Shown here: positions 1 to 28,350 of the stretch, piece after piece | Layout: every line of letters begins with the position of its first letter | Numbering within the stretch: position 1 is the first letter of the stretch | Assembly: GCA_012295275.1 (NCBI GenBank) | Contig: CM022669.1 | Location: 610,573-668,072 of the forward strand | Source of the DNA: Chrysomallon squamiferum | Lineage: Eukaryota; Mollusca; Gastropoda; Neomphalida; Peltospiridae | Direction: 5' to 3' | Length of the DNA stretch: 57,500 bases | The notes under the pieces: model-generated | The model's database searches: none | Told to the model about the DNA's origin: nothing | Seen by the model: only the letters and a program-made list of their open reading frames with translations | Translations under genes and position numbers: made by a program

Positions 1-1135
1 CTATGGGGCACTTCGAACGCCATTTTAACTCTGTGGAGATAAATTAAACATTATTTCGTCTGTTTCTGGTCATTATCGCTGTCTGCAGACATTTAACTAA
101 ATATCACCAGGCTGATTTAACACGCTCTACACAATCAGGCACATACAAGTGCCGAAAGCAACAAACTGTACGCTACCACTGCTGGACTGGAAATTAGAGA
201 GAAGCAGCACCAACAATTACAGAAATAAGCTGACATGTTTGTGTATACGAAACACATTAAAGTTTTAAAAAATGTGTCTGTGTGTGTGTGTGTGTGCACG
301 CACACGCGCATAAATTTATTGTAAATCAGCAGTTAAAAAGTACAAAAAAAGAAGAAAACAGAACCAACATATATAAAATATTATATAAATAAAAAGTAAT
401 TCATTAAAGTAAACACTATTCAGTCCCAAAACGTTATATTATTGGTCAGGTCTCCAAAAGAATAAAAATGTTTGTAATCACCTTATCTTGCCGTACACAG
501 TGGTAACAGATATACCTTGAATCACTGGACGTAAATCAAAATTCTGCAGATGTTATTTATATGATAAATGTATGATCAATATGTAATGTAATTAAAAAAG
601 ATAATAAAATAAAACCCAGTAATAAAAATATAGCATGATTAGCTCCCGTTAAAGGCCATATTGTTTACCGCAAAGGAAAATATACAGCCGATCAAACACT
701 CACATAACGTGCATTTGTCTCGTAAATATTAACTTAAATCACTTTTTATTTGATGATAAAAGTCAAAAATCAGATTCACTTTTTTTTTTTTTTTATGACA
801 AACTTAAAGTGAAAGATGTTTTTTGTTTTTACTAAAATTAATATAAAAAAAAAAATGTTTTGAAATAATCACTTCGTTCAGTTCGTGCGGCATGAGCTAA
901 TTAATTTGTACCACGCTTGCGTTTTTTGTTTTTTCTTTTAAAATCTTTGGATCAATTTGACCTCAATAGTCTACTCCCACTGTTTCATTAAAATATAAAC
1001 ATTAGTCATTAAAAATAATGACAGTATAAGGATATTACCAGTTCCGACAACCAGAATTAAGGTTAATAAGAGAAATAGTTAAAGAAATTAGATATTTGTC
1101 GTACATTTTATCAGTGATAATAATGTCATTGAAAG

Positions 1136-1140
<5 letters not shown>

Positions 1141-1209
<69 letters not shown>
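1141..1209. repeat. (GA)n microsatellite
   Basis: About 69 bp of uninterrupted GA dinucleotide, in the non-coding flank of VPS45. Confidence 0.95.
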
Positions 1210-1211
<2 letters not shown>

Positions 1212-2072
1212 AGTTTATAAAGTTATTAATTTTCGATTGTTTTATAGCAATCACTTTAGTCAGGTTTACATATAAATACCAAGACACATGAATACATATT
1301 TTAATTGTGTGTAGTAGTACATAAATATACTCTGAGGCTACATGCAGCACTAGTATACACAAACACACCTGCTTGCACACATAAAAACTTTTAACTGGAA
1401 AATGGAAAATGCATTGTCTTTTAAAATATTCAAAAAACTGCTTCTTTTTTCCTTTTTTTTTCAGACTGTTTTATTTATTTACATATTTATGCACATAACA
1501 TACATCTTTTTCATTAAGTACATCAACTTTTACAACAACATTTTCATTGTAATTTCTAATTGTTTTATAAAATTATGTACATTGTTAAAGCTTTCAAAAT
1601 AATCATAATTACAAAAAAAGATAAAAATGAAATAAATAAATAAATATATAAATAAGAAACAAATGATAATAATAAAAAAAATGAAAGAAATTAAAATGAC
1701 AAAAATCACAGTGATAAAGCAACTGTTTGATGTGTTACAAATATTGCACTAAACTGTTAGAAAGTAGCAGAAGAAAAAACAATGATAACTGGTGAATCAC
1801 TTTCTGCAGCAGTTTTACAGTCCCTGCAGTGAAAGAAGTGTTATAACTACAAATACAGATAAAATATATTTCATTGTTTTCACTGAAACTGTGTTATTGT
1901 TGTTAATTAGTTCAGTTTAATTAGTCTACAGTAAATTAGTATTTAATTTATGTAATCTTCATTTATGTTTTGTATTCTTGAAAACAACAATCTTGCTGTG
2001 TATTCTGTTAATAAATTCACTACTCTACATTTCAAACAAATCTTTTTTAAGAGTTTTGGATAAAAAAGTCAC

Positions 2073-2114
<42 letters not shown>
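2073..2114. repeat. (AAT)n microsatellite
   Basis: About 14 trinucleotide units, roughly 165 bp past the VPS45 stop codon. Confidence 0.9.
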
Positions 2115-2115
<1 letters not shown>

Positions 2116-2277
2116 TAAGTGTTAAAAACATTGGTAGTGACATAAATTAGTAAAAACGCTGTGGTGGCTGTGTCAGTCAGTATGTTGTAGTTGTTTTAGC
2201 GAGTCTCTCAGTCTGTTAAAAGTTTGTTGCTGAGTCAGTTCACAATAAAGTTAAAACAGAGGAGAGTGTTTAGTTTA

Positions 2278-5200
2278 TCATCGTCTGGCACTGTGAACTA
2301 AAGCTCGGGTTGGAGTTCCTCTTCCTACTGCTGACGAAATCTCCTGTAAAAAACTGAAATAAAACAGAGAAAATTGTATATTAAAGTCTACGTAAATAAC
2401 TGTTTCATTTATTTTACTATTTATTTTATTGTTATTACAACTATTACTACTATTACTATTATTATTATTATTATTATTATTTTTATGTGTCTGTTTTTCT
2501 GTATGTTACAGTATTTATCATTATTTACACTCATAATTCTGATCTTGTTTTATTAATGTAAATATATGAAGTAAGAATAATGAAATGCATTAAAAATTTA
2601 CTGCTGCTGTGTATATTTATGTATTTGACATTTATTTACTGTTAATTATACTCCAGGTGTAACATTCTCATCTTTTCTATTAATGAAAATTTATTTCCCT
2701 TCTAAAGTTTTATTTTTGGACATAAGTTTAGGTTAGAACTGATTCAGAAAGATGCTGAGAAATTCTCACTTTTACTCATTTTATTTTATCAAGTCATACA
2801 GAGAAATTGAAAAAAAAAAATAAAAAAAAAAGTAAAATAAATAAAAAGATGAAGTAAACCTGATAAATTTTCACCCACTTTTCTGTGGTCACCTTCCCCA
2901 TGAGAAGATGATTTTTGTGTTTTTATTTGTTTCTGACAACTTCATTCATTTTCAAACACCTATTTTTATTCTTATAGTTTATTATTAGTCAGGCTTCAGT
3001 TCATTCATTTAATTCATTTATTCATTAAATCAGTCATTAATCCATTCACTCTCTCATTCATTAATTCTTTAATTGTTCATTCATTCATTCACTTAAGTTT
3101 TTTTGTTTTTCTTTTATTCTGTTTATAACACAGTAACATTTTTTAAAATTTCACTTCAGACTGTTACATTATAAAACTCAGTACACGTGTAAATTAAAAC
3201 CTTTTAAAGTTAATGATGGATGTTCCACCCAGGACTACTCTCACTCCAGGCATCATTTTGTTCATTGTGTGCACAGTCAGTGCCTCCTCATATGTGCATC
3301 CACCAATAACAAACACAATCACATCCTGAGGCCTGAAATAAATAAAAATAAATAAATAAATGATAAAAAATAAAAATAAAAAGTTATCATCTCTCAGAAA
3401 AACAGTAATTTTTATTTCTGTTGAAAATGATCAAAGTAATAGTTGCTATGCCTATATTACAGTTAACTTGTGTATTATTTGTGTGTATAAATAATGTTAT
3501 TAAGTATAAAAAATAAACAAGTGTTTTGTGTTACCTGTCCCTCAGTTGACTGGTTCCTAGATACGGATGAGTCGATTCTTTCAGTTTGCCTTTGATGAGT
3601 TGATCAAGAATATTGTAGATCAATGGTTTGTGTTGTGTGTAGACATTCTCTACACCCTGAAAACACAGTTGAGTCAACTCACTGTCAGTTATCATGTCAA
3701 ATATTGCACAGAAATAATACACGACAAAGTAAAAATAACGGTAACAAAAGTATTACTTACAAACAATTAAATAATAACAGTATTAATAATCATCATTGTA
3801 TCTGCAATATTTTTGTTAGAGTGAAAGAAAAAAGAAAACATTTAGAATTTTTATTTTAAAGAAAACATTTGTTGCTGAAACAAAATATTTGAGTGCTATG
3901 TTAAAGAAATGGAAAAACAAAACTGTACCTTGAGACCTTTGAAAAGTCTTTTTGTTATGGCAATGGGGTCCTGATTACCAAACAGATCACTGCTCCTCGA
4001 TTTCTTGCCCCCATAGTCCAGCACTGCCTGCACCATCTGCACAGGTTCAAACAAACTTTAATCACTGCACCACTCTTTTTTTCTTGTCTTTTATACGTGT
4101 TTAACATAAAGCAAATGAATTAAAAACCATGGATGTGGATGTGAAATTAACTCAGAATTTGATTTAAGGCAGATGTAAACACAGCCAAGCCTTTGTCATG
4201 GCTTTGAGAGAACTGGGATATGTACAAAATAAACTGAGAGGGCCAGTGTAAACAAATTATTTACTTTCTGCAGATATTCCTTTTTAAACAGAAATAAATT
4301 AAACTGTAATTACTTCAAAACTGAAAACACCAAGATCTTAATTTGGCAAGTTACACTAAAATGAAATATGCTAAAGAAAAAAACCACATTTTAATTAATT
4401 ACATATTTATGTTCACCTATAACTTGTATAGAGAATAATAACAATGAAATGAAAGTTTAATAATGACTAATAATTCAATTCTATAATGTAGAGAAGTCTT
4501 TATACAGACTTTGTCTGCTGACCAATCCCTGATGTTAAAAGAAGTAAAAGCTCTTTAAAACAAGCTTTAATAACTTATTCCTTCTCACAAATTTTAAAAT
4601 TCAAATGTCACATTTTAAAACTGTAAATTTAAAACAACTTACTGATCTGTACTCCTCCCCCACCCCTCTCTTACGGAGGGCGTCGATGAGGCCTGCGAGG
4701 TCGTTGTTGCTGTGACTCTCATAGCGCAGTGCATACAACATCACAATACGCAGCATGTCCAAGTGACGAACCTTCTCGTTTGACAACAAACTCCGAATTT
4801 TCTATTTACAACAAACAAGTAAATTAACTGTGTGACACTTTCTTACAAAATACTTTATATTTATATAGTGTTTGTCTATGTCTATCTATATGTCTGTCTG
4901 GCCATCTATCTATCTATGTACCCATATATATATCTAACTATGTAACCATATATATATTACATATAATCAAATGTTATGTGTAATATGTAATATGTAATAC
5001 ATCTAACCAGTGATGTCAAACTTTATCAGTAATGTTATCAACACTAAATGTAGTTGCCTTATAAACTAAACTTATCATCTAGAATATTTATCTTTAATTA
5101 ATGTTAACTGTAAGATCTCATGTAACATGTATGACTAATTAATCTATAATAAACATCCTGTGTAACACACGCTGAGACAACTCATTACCTCTAATAAGTA

Positions 5201-8200
5201 ATATTTCTAATTAACAGGTAAGAGATTTACCTGTAGGATGCCGGAGTGGTCTCCCTGACAAGCAATCTCCTGCTCTGTTTCAGACAGTTCTAACAGACAG
5301 TGGGAACCCACCAGACGGGACAGTTCACCCACCACAGTGACATGTTTAGAAACAGTGCCAGACATTTTCTTGAACTGTGGGTAATTTTCAACAAATGCCT
5401 GCAACGTAATAAAAAGCAACAACATCTGAGTAAAGTTTTAAACTTATAATATTTACCCATTGATTAGAATCAAAAACACATGATGTTTTATTTTACAAGA
5501 CTGTACATTTAACATATAATTTAACAACAAAGGATGATATAAACAAAAACTGACACAACAACAATATCTGTAGCTGATGTTAACAACAGAGATGTCAGTG
5601 TAGCTGATGTTAACAATAAGAGATGTCAGTGTAGCTGATTTAACAATAGAGATAATTTAATGTTAAAACAGGATGTCAGTGTAGCTGAAACAAAACAGAG
5701 ATGTCAGTGTAGCTGATGTTAACAACAGAGATGTCAGTGTAGCTGATGTTAACAATAGAGATGTCAGTGTAGCTGATGTTTGCTTTGGGCAATCAAACCT
5801 TCATGTCAGCAATGGACTCCACTTTGGCATGATTCTGTGACTTTTTCTGAAACTCCTCCATTAATTCCTTGATATTTGTACCAATCTCTCCAAAATTCTG
5901 ATACATATTCTGCAAATGAACAAATAACAGGATGAATGAATGAAAAAAATGAACAAAATGAAATAAAATAAATGAAAAATAAATGAAAAAAAAATGAAAT
6001 GAAATGAAATAAAACGAATGAATGAAAAAAAAAATAAAATAAAATGAAACATAATTAATGAATGAATGAAAAAATAAAATAAAACTAACATAACTTTTAT
6101 AGATGACACTGTAAAGTTACAAGTTATTCTAACACAAACAATAACAACAACAAAATAACATACAGGTCAGGTCAGAAAACCCAGCAGTGAAAAAAAAATA
6201 TATATATGCTCACCTAACAATAGCACAATATAAATACTTCAGAATACAAACTAATCAGAGATTTTTTCAACAAAGCACCAATAAAAACTGTCAGTAAGAA
6301 TTTAAACACACCATAGATACAATTGCCCCTTCAAAGATTTTGGGATGTGTGGAGGCAAGCTTAAGGAATGTTTCTCCTTTTGTCAGGTTATTTTTTTACA
6401 ATATCTGAATGGTGAGGAAGAAAACACACATCACAGGCATGCCATGTTGAGTAACAGAACTGATCTAAGGTCCAGAGGCAGGCTGCGTTAGATTAAAAGA
6501 ATTAATTTTATTTTGAACAAAAGGCAGAATTCCACCAACAGACTGCAAACCTTTTATTCCTGAAAACAAAGAGAAGCAATAAAAAGGACACCTACATTAG
6601 CATAAAACTCGTCATGTTCTGCAGACAAGACGACTTCCTGTAACTCCTTGCTGATCCCAGGAATGTTAGCCAGACTGATTCGGTTGTTTGTGATCCCCAG
6701 CAGTTCATGGACCATCGCCTGATACGTCCACTGACAAACAAACAAACAAACAAACAAACACATAAATAAATAATGTGATACTGAAAAATCAAACAAACAA
6801 ACACATAAATAAATAATGTGATACTGAAAAATCAAATAAATAAACACATAAATAAATAATGTGATACTGTAAAATAAATAAACAAACATAAAATAAATAA
6901 TGTGATACTGTAAAATCAAATAAACAAACACATAAATAAATAATGTGATACTGTAAAATCAAATAAATAAACAAAACATAAATAAATAATGTGATATTGT
7001 AAAATTAAATAAATAAACAAACACATAAATAAATAATGTGATATTGTAAAATTAAATAAATAAACAAACACATAAATAAATAATGTGATACTGCAAAATC
7101 AAATAAATATGAAATTAATAAAGGATGAAACATACAAGCAAATAAATAAATAAATAGAATTATTAAGTAGTGGATTAATTCTGTTTAGTTTTAATGTTTC
7201 CTATAATTTGATATTAAAGTTGTTTTTTTTACAACAAAATGGCTGACATCTAACATAATAAATGGATCTATCTTGTAAAACATTTAAATAATTTACTGGT
7301 AAAATATTTTAAATAATATTACTACTAATAATAATTTTATCAATAACAATAACAATAACAATTATTATTATTATTAGTAGTATTATAATAATAATAATAA
7401 TTATTATTATTATTAGTAGTAGTATTATAATTATTATTATTATTATTATTATTATAATTATTATGAAGTGGAACCTGATTAAGCAATGGTGTAACTGCAT
7501 CGTCTCGTCTGTCTAGAATCAACAACACCGGAGCAACATCAGTTTTACGAAACTCAAACAATGAGGCCTCCTTGTTTATTACTTGCTGAAAATAACAGAA
7601 TACAGAGACTGACAGATAGACAGACAGTCAGAAAGAGAAAAGGTAAGGAGGAAGTAATGGAGAGAGGGGGAGAAAATGATTGTTTGCAGATAGAAAGATA
7701 TAAAAAAATGTATTAAGTCTACTACTCCACATGTTTCAAAATCAATCATGGAGAAAATTCTTCTACAATCGTTAATGTTTTATTTTCATACTTGATATCA
7801 CAGGACTAAAAATGATTAAATTTATAGTGACATATTTTCATTTAAAAATATCATTTTAAAAAACATTTGTGATTTGACAGACATTTGATATCATCAGTAT
7901 TAATCCATCAGTCAGTCTGCTGTAGTTAAAACGCTGATGAATGCAAGAAGCACAGAACACAGTATTAAAGAAAATGGTGATATTGTTAAAAATGCTCTTA
8001 CTCTGACACTCTCAGCCAGCTTTCTGCACATTTCTGATGAATTCTGATAACGAATCATTGGACATTTTTTTCAGTGACAACAACACTGATGTCAGACCCT
8101 GAACTGTGCGCAACAGCTTCGGCTGTGACCAGTTTAAATTCTGAAAATGATCAGTGTTTCGTTTTAACAGTTGTAAATAAATTACGTAAATGTTAATAAC

Positions 8201-10968
8201 AAATTTATTCATTTTCTGTTAACATAATAAAATGTATTTGAAACATAAATTATTTTAAAACATGTAAATTTGTGGTCATCATTTTATTAGATAAATTTGC
8301 TACATTTATTAAATTGTCTGCAAGGATGTTTAACTGTGTCAGTATCGAATAAACAGGCTAATAAAATTATTATGTTTCAAAGGTATTATTTTATTGTTAT
8401 GAGTGACCTATCATAACTCATATGACATAACACAGTTAAAATAATTTGAACTCAACCATTTTTTCAATTACATAGCGGTCATCAAACATGATATCACAAC
8501 TACAAGAAATGTCACTTTTTAAAAATGTCTTCTACTCTTCATTTATACCCCTTTAATTAAGCCAGGAAAGAAACAAAAAAAAAAAAAAAACTTGGAAATG
8601 TATTTAAGCTGTTTCTTTACTTCATCAAACTGCATTTAACAAGTTAAATAAATACCTGACACGCTTCAGCGACATTCACAGAGAAAAGATGAGGATTGAC
8701 AGCAATGTAGTCTGCAAAATACTCCTGTAAAACAACAACCAAAAATTATAAATCTAACATTTTTATAATCTTTAAAATAAAATTTTAAAAATATTCTGCT
8801 CACTGCTTTTTTATGTAAAATCTTCATGGAGACATCTGGGGAGAAATCATTTACTTAGAGATACTGTATATTGAGACAAATTTTTTAATTTCAGTAAGTT
8901 TGGCTTACTTGTGCAAAAGATATAAAAGACAATGAATTTAACACAAATTGTATTTCAGATTTTTTCACATATAAATGTACTCAGTTGATCTATTTTTATA
9001 AATTGTTTGTACCTGCACTTCTCTAATCACCTCCTGATCATCTGCTTCAGCTAAAACTTTCACATCCTGTTTACTGATCACATTGCTGAAATCTGATACG
9101 AGAAGGTTTCTACAGGTGTAAACTTGACGAAATGACAAGTTTATGTAGTTATGATAAATGACAAGTTTATGTAGTGATGACAAAATTACAAATTTATGTA
9201 GTGACAACAAAATGACAAGTTTATGTAATTATGACAAAATGATCAGGTTATAATTTCAATCTCAGAATGAACCAACAACTTAATATATAAAATGCTAATG
9301 TTTATTTCAAGTTAATGAAATCTAAACAATGCAGATTAATAATAACAAATAAAAAATTTAAAAAGCAATATGTACTTTCTAATCCTTTACTGCAATCTGA
9401 TTAGCACTTACACACATAAATGCACACACACACAAACACATTCTCACACAAAACACAATATACACATTCACACATACTCAAATACAGATTGATTTATATA
9501 TATTTGTTTCTCTCACTACAAAAATTGCACTGCTAAATTAACAAGTTTTAAATTAAATAAATAACAAAAAATATCTAGTTTCAAAAACTGATACTGACTT
9601 GAACTCTAATTCATTTAGCATGTTTATTATAGTTGTTATTTACTTACAAACATAGTAGAGTCCATACTTTGGCATTCTTAGCTCCTGTGAGAGCAGTTCC
9701 ACATTTTCTTTAGTTGGTCGAAGAAAACAAATACATTTGAGATGTTTCATGTTCTCGCGACCAGTCGAGTCAATCCTCTCAAAGAGATACACTTCTTTTT
9801 GTAAGATTTCTGACTGAGCATACACCATGCTCACCACACTGGTCTGTGATAACAAAACACACACAGTGAGGTACATTTATTTATTTCTGATATTTTTGTA
9901 ACATTTATGATTAAACTATTCATAAAAAAAAATATTTATCTAACACACAGGATAATATAGGATAAATTGATGACCTTTGTTGTAATTTTCAGGCAATACA
10001 GCATTTATGATAAAAACAAGTTTTAGAACACACACTCACACGCATGCACATACACACAGATATATATATATATTACTGACAAAGCATTATGTTGCCATTA
10101 TATGTTTAAAATAATTGTAACTGTGAAATCAAGGTGCACCAAAATGCATGTTTTTATTTTTAGATGTAACTATCTGAAAATAGGCATCCATTTTCTTAAT
10201 GCTTAATTTTTCTGTGTCAGCGTGTGTGGAATATGTATTTATATGTTTTATTAATATTTTAAATCATTAATGATAATAATTTATGATATTTATAATCCAA
10301 TTTATTAATATACCAAAAATACAACTGAAGGCTAAAATATATATCTAACATTTTCGAATTTATTTGTATTTTTCCTCTGTTACATAAAACTCTAGAATAA
10401 TTATTATTATTTGTTGCAATTTTTATTTCTGACAGATGGCTAAGTACAAAAACAGGTTACACCTGACCAGCCACACATTAGACTAATATGTAATTCAACA
10501 CTTCATATCACACACAGATGCAGAGGGGGATGTATTACCTGTCAGTAATTGTTTCGACAATATTTTATACTGTAATTTTTTGTACACGTTAAATAAATTA
10601 TTTACATGTCGTTATAAAAACCGAAACTAATAAATTATGAAACCTTTTTTTCTTTCTTTCTTTCTTTTTTTTTTAACCTTTCTTTGTATAGTGCGATTTA
10701 TAGTAATCATAATAATAATATTTCTTGTTATTGTTTATTTACAATTTACAGTATGTACTACATGGTATAAAATGTACCCGGAAGCAGATTTGTTATATTT
10801 GTCAGTCTTAACAAAAAAACTGAAAAAGGTAAATAATAAATTAGTAAATAAAAAAAGTTAATACTATAAAATTACCGTATCCTTGTCCATCAAGAGAACC
10901 TTCATCCCGGGTCCACTGTCCTCGATCATTTTACTAACATACTGCTTTACTGCCAGAATTACATTCAT
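2278..10968 (-). CDS. VPS45: VPS45, Sec1/Munc18-family vesicle fusion regulator (14 exons)
   Basis: SM protein that binds Tlg2/syntaxin-16-type SNAREs in endosome-to-Golgi and endosomal fusion (family knowledge). Exons, in transcript order: 10968-10876, 9843-9648, 9092-9013, 8724-8656, 8140-8002, 7585-7475, 6730-6596, 5909-5799, 5398-5231, 4801-4643, 4036-3929, 3656-3535, 3332-3201, 2353-2278. All have GT-AG borders and phases agree. The start reads [20 protein letters not shown], very close to animal VPS45. Recognisable blocks include [53 protein letters not shown], and the end [11 protein letters not shown]...HSARR. The model gives about 565 aa; human is 570. The last exon is chosen at acceptor 2354 because it restores the family KSFL-E motif and a short basic tail. 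Oddity: exon 5 holds 7 A where 6 are needed, so as written the frame breaks after residue 171 and stops near 188. An assembly error is more likely than a dead gene, because every other exon is intact. Confidence 0.93.
5568..5780. repeat. 30-bp minisatellite in VPS45 intron 8
   Basis: About seven imperfect copies of a unit around 'gtagctgatgttaacaaca', followed by gagatgtcagt. The array ends about 20 bp from the exon 8 donor at 5798. Confidence 0.85.
6735..7110. repeat. About 46-bp minisatellite in VPS45 intron 6
   Basis: Eight or so copies of 'aataatgtgatactgtaaaa' followed by an AAT/AAC-rich half. The array abuts the acceptor of exon 7 at 6731. Read on the gene strand, each unit contains a TTTTACAG or TTTTTCAG acceptor-like motif. 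Confidence 0.85.
7316..7465. repeat. ATT/AAT trinucleotide tract in VPS45 intron 6
   Basis: Mixed (AAT)n and (ATT)n stretches in alternating orientation, able to fold on themselves. They lie 10 bp from the exon 6 donor. Confidence 0.85.
8065..8071 (-). other. VPS45: Homopolymer frameshift in VPS45 exon 5
   Basis: Seven T on the plus strand (seven A in the transcript) encode Leu-Lys-Lys followed by an out-of-frame stretch ending in TGA within the exon. With six A, the frame continues as K-K-C-P-M-I-R-Y-Q, the conserved SM-family sequence, and runs to the exon donor at 8001. Confidence 0.85.
9118..9240. repeat. Short minisatellite in VPS45 intron 2
   Basis: Four imperfect copies of a unit around 'atgacaagtttatgtagtta', starting about 30 bp upstream of the exon 3 acceptor. 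Confidence 0.75.
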
Positions 10969-11119
10969 ATTGGCGTGATAAGTAACTTATATTCTCTCCA
11001 CAAATAAAATATTAACACATTATTTGTACTTTCACTCCATAATTATCTCCCTTGCCCAATTGCTTTTCTTGTCTTTATTTTCCACCCTAGTGTTTGTTTT
11101 ACTGCTACTTCAGATAAAA

Positions 11120-11168
<49 letters not shown>

Positions 11169-12166
11169 CTCTAAACAATGGGTGGACCTGAACTGCAAGA
11201 CAATTAAGATTACGAAATGTTTGATCCCTGTTCTAAAATGATATAGAAATTACAACAGAAATTAAATTTGAGTTACTAGGCATTTAAAGGTTAATATATT
11301 TGTTTATTTATTTATTTATTTATTAACCATTGTGGAATTTATTTTTTAACTTGTGGCGGAAGCATTTTGTGGCTGTCACTACCATTACTACTGCTTTTAT
11401 TTGCATTATTATTGTTGTTGTTTTTCAGTTGTGATATAAATATTATAAAAACAATTCGGTCATAAAACAATCGTTAATTAATTTTAATTGTTAATGCTGT
11501 GTATTTTACGATTTTCTATATAAACCTTAATAAGGCGTTGTTCGAGTGTACAAAGGAAGAAAAGTTTCGAAAAAAAAAGGTTCATTAACCAATTTGAGTT
11601 TTGTATTCTTTCTTTGTTCATTGTGTTTTCTTAACATTTGAAACAATGAAATATTTTCGAAAAATTGTTACCTTTTCCACATCCATACAAAGTGAAAACA
11701 AGATCTCGTGAAAATGTTTCAGGAAATTCAAAGTTACATCTCCTTTCCTACCGTATGTGAAAATAATATTTTCAAAATAATGTTAACTGTCATTTTATTT
11801 TAATAAGTCGCCTGTGCAGGTGAGCCTTCAGATCAGGCTGTATCATAGGTACTTTAATTATATATACGTATATATTTACTTAATCCGAAACATTTAAAAT
11901 ATTTTTTCATCATTCCCAAACAATAAATATATTACTATAAAATAAATTAGTGATGGGAATTGACATTCGTTTTGTACGGTACATGCTGTTGCCAGTAAAG
12001 TTGTTTGTGGCATCACAAAAGTATAAATACAAACTAATAATACGTGCAATTGTGGATGCGCCACTGATGTTGGAAGAATTCAGATACAAACGAAAGATGA
12101 GAGTTGTGTCGCGAAACTCCGGGTTTGCCCGGGTTGGCTGAAACCGCGAAAATAAGACTGCCAAAA
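10969..12166. promoter_or_regulatory. Divergent VPS45/SMC5 intergenic region
   Basis: About 1.2 kb separates the two start codons, which face away from each other, so both promoters must lie here. An (AAAT)n tract occupies 11117-11166. A small CpG-containing patch at about 12100-12150, with a CCGGG-TTTG-CCCGG hairpin, sits directly upstream of SMC5. No TATA box or transcription start can be assigned with confidence. Shared bidirectional control is inference only. Confidence 0.5.
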
Positions 12167-27621
<15,455 letters not shown>

Positions 27622-27714
27622 CTCTATTTATTTCTACATGTCTGTTCAGTGTTTTGTTATTTATCTTCATCATCTACTGTATGAAATAAGCCATCATTTG
27701 CAAAGTACTTTTAT

Positions 27715-28350
27715 AATACATCATCTGCAGAATGCATTAACAATACATCATAATCATCTACAAAGTACATTAACAGTACATCATAATCATCTACAAGATA
27801 TATTAACAATATATCATGATCATCTACAAAGTATATTAACAATACATCATAATCTTCTACAAAATACATTAACAATACATCATAATCATCTACAAAGTAC
27901 ATTAACAGCACATCATAATCATCTACTAATTACATTAACAGTACATCATAATCATCTACAAGATATATTAACAATATATCATGATCATCTACAAAGTATA
28001 TTAACAATACATCATAATCATCTACAAAGTATATTAACAATACATCATAATCATCTACAAAGTACATTAACAGTACATCATAATCATCTACAAGATATAT
28101 TAACAATATATCATGATCGTCTACAAAGTATATTAACAATACATCATGATCATCTACTAATGACATTAACAATACATCATAATCATCTACTAATTACATT
28201 AACAATACATCATGATCATCTACTATTACATTAACAATACATAATCATCTTCAAAGTAAACTAACAGTACATGATTGTCTACAAAGTAAACTAACAGTAG
28301 ATGATCATCTACAAAGTAAACTAAGAGTACATGATTGTCTACAAAGTGCA
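27715..28350. repeat. 33-bp minisatellite in the SMC5 3' UTR
   Basis: About 18-20 units around 'cataatcatctacaaagtac' plus ATTAACAATACAT, beginning about 95 bp after the stop codon. The unit length is a multiple of three, so a 207-codon plus ORF and 66- and 80-codon minus ORFs are open. The high A/T repeat and lack of other support argue against coding. Confidence 0.9.

Larger units (their letters stand above)
1..2277. other. Non-coding flank downstream of VPS45
   Basis: AT-rich sequence with no supportable coding region; the short ORFs here are low-complexity. It includes the expected 3' UTR of the minus-strand VPS45 gene. It holds a (GA)n tract at 1141-1209 and an (AAT)n tract at 2073-2114. 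No transcript end can be fixed from sequence alone. Confidence 0.6.

Noticed and set aside
3194-3201. VPS45 ending at a TAA directly after exon 13 (K-R-F-stop)
   Set aside because: Splicing at GT (3200-3199) to the exon at 2353 restores the family KSFL-E motif and a basic tail, and brings length to the usual value.
6313-6394. Exon-like minus-strand segment reading [20 protein letters not shown] in VPS45 intron 7
   Set aside because: VPS45 runs continuously from exon 7 (ending FYAN) to exon 8 (starting NMYQNF), so this segment does not belong to it. Probably a repeat fragment; no family recognised.
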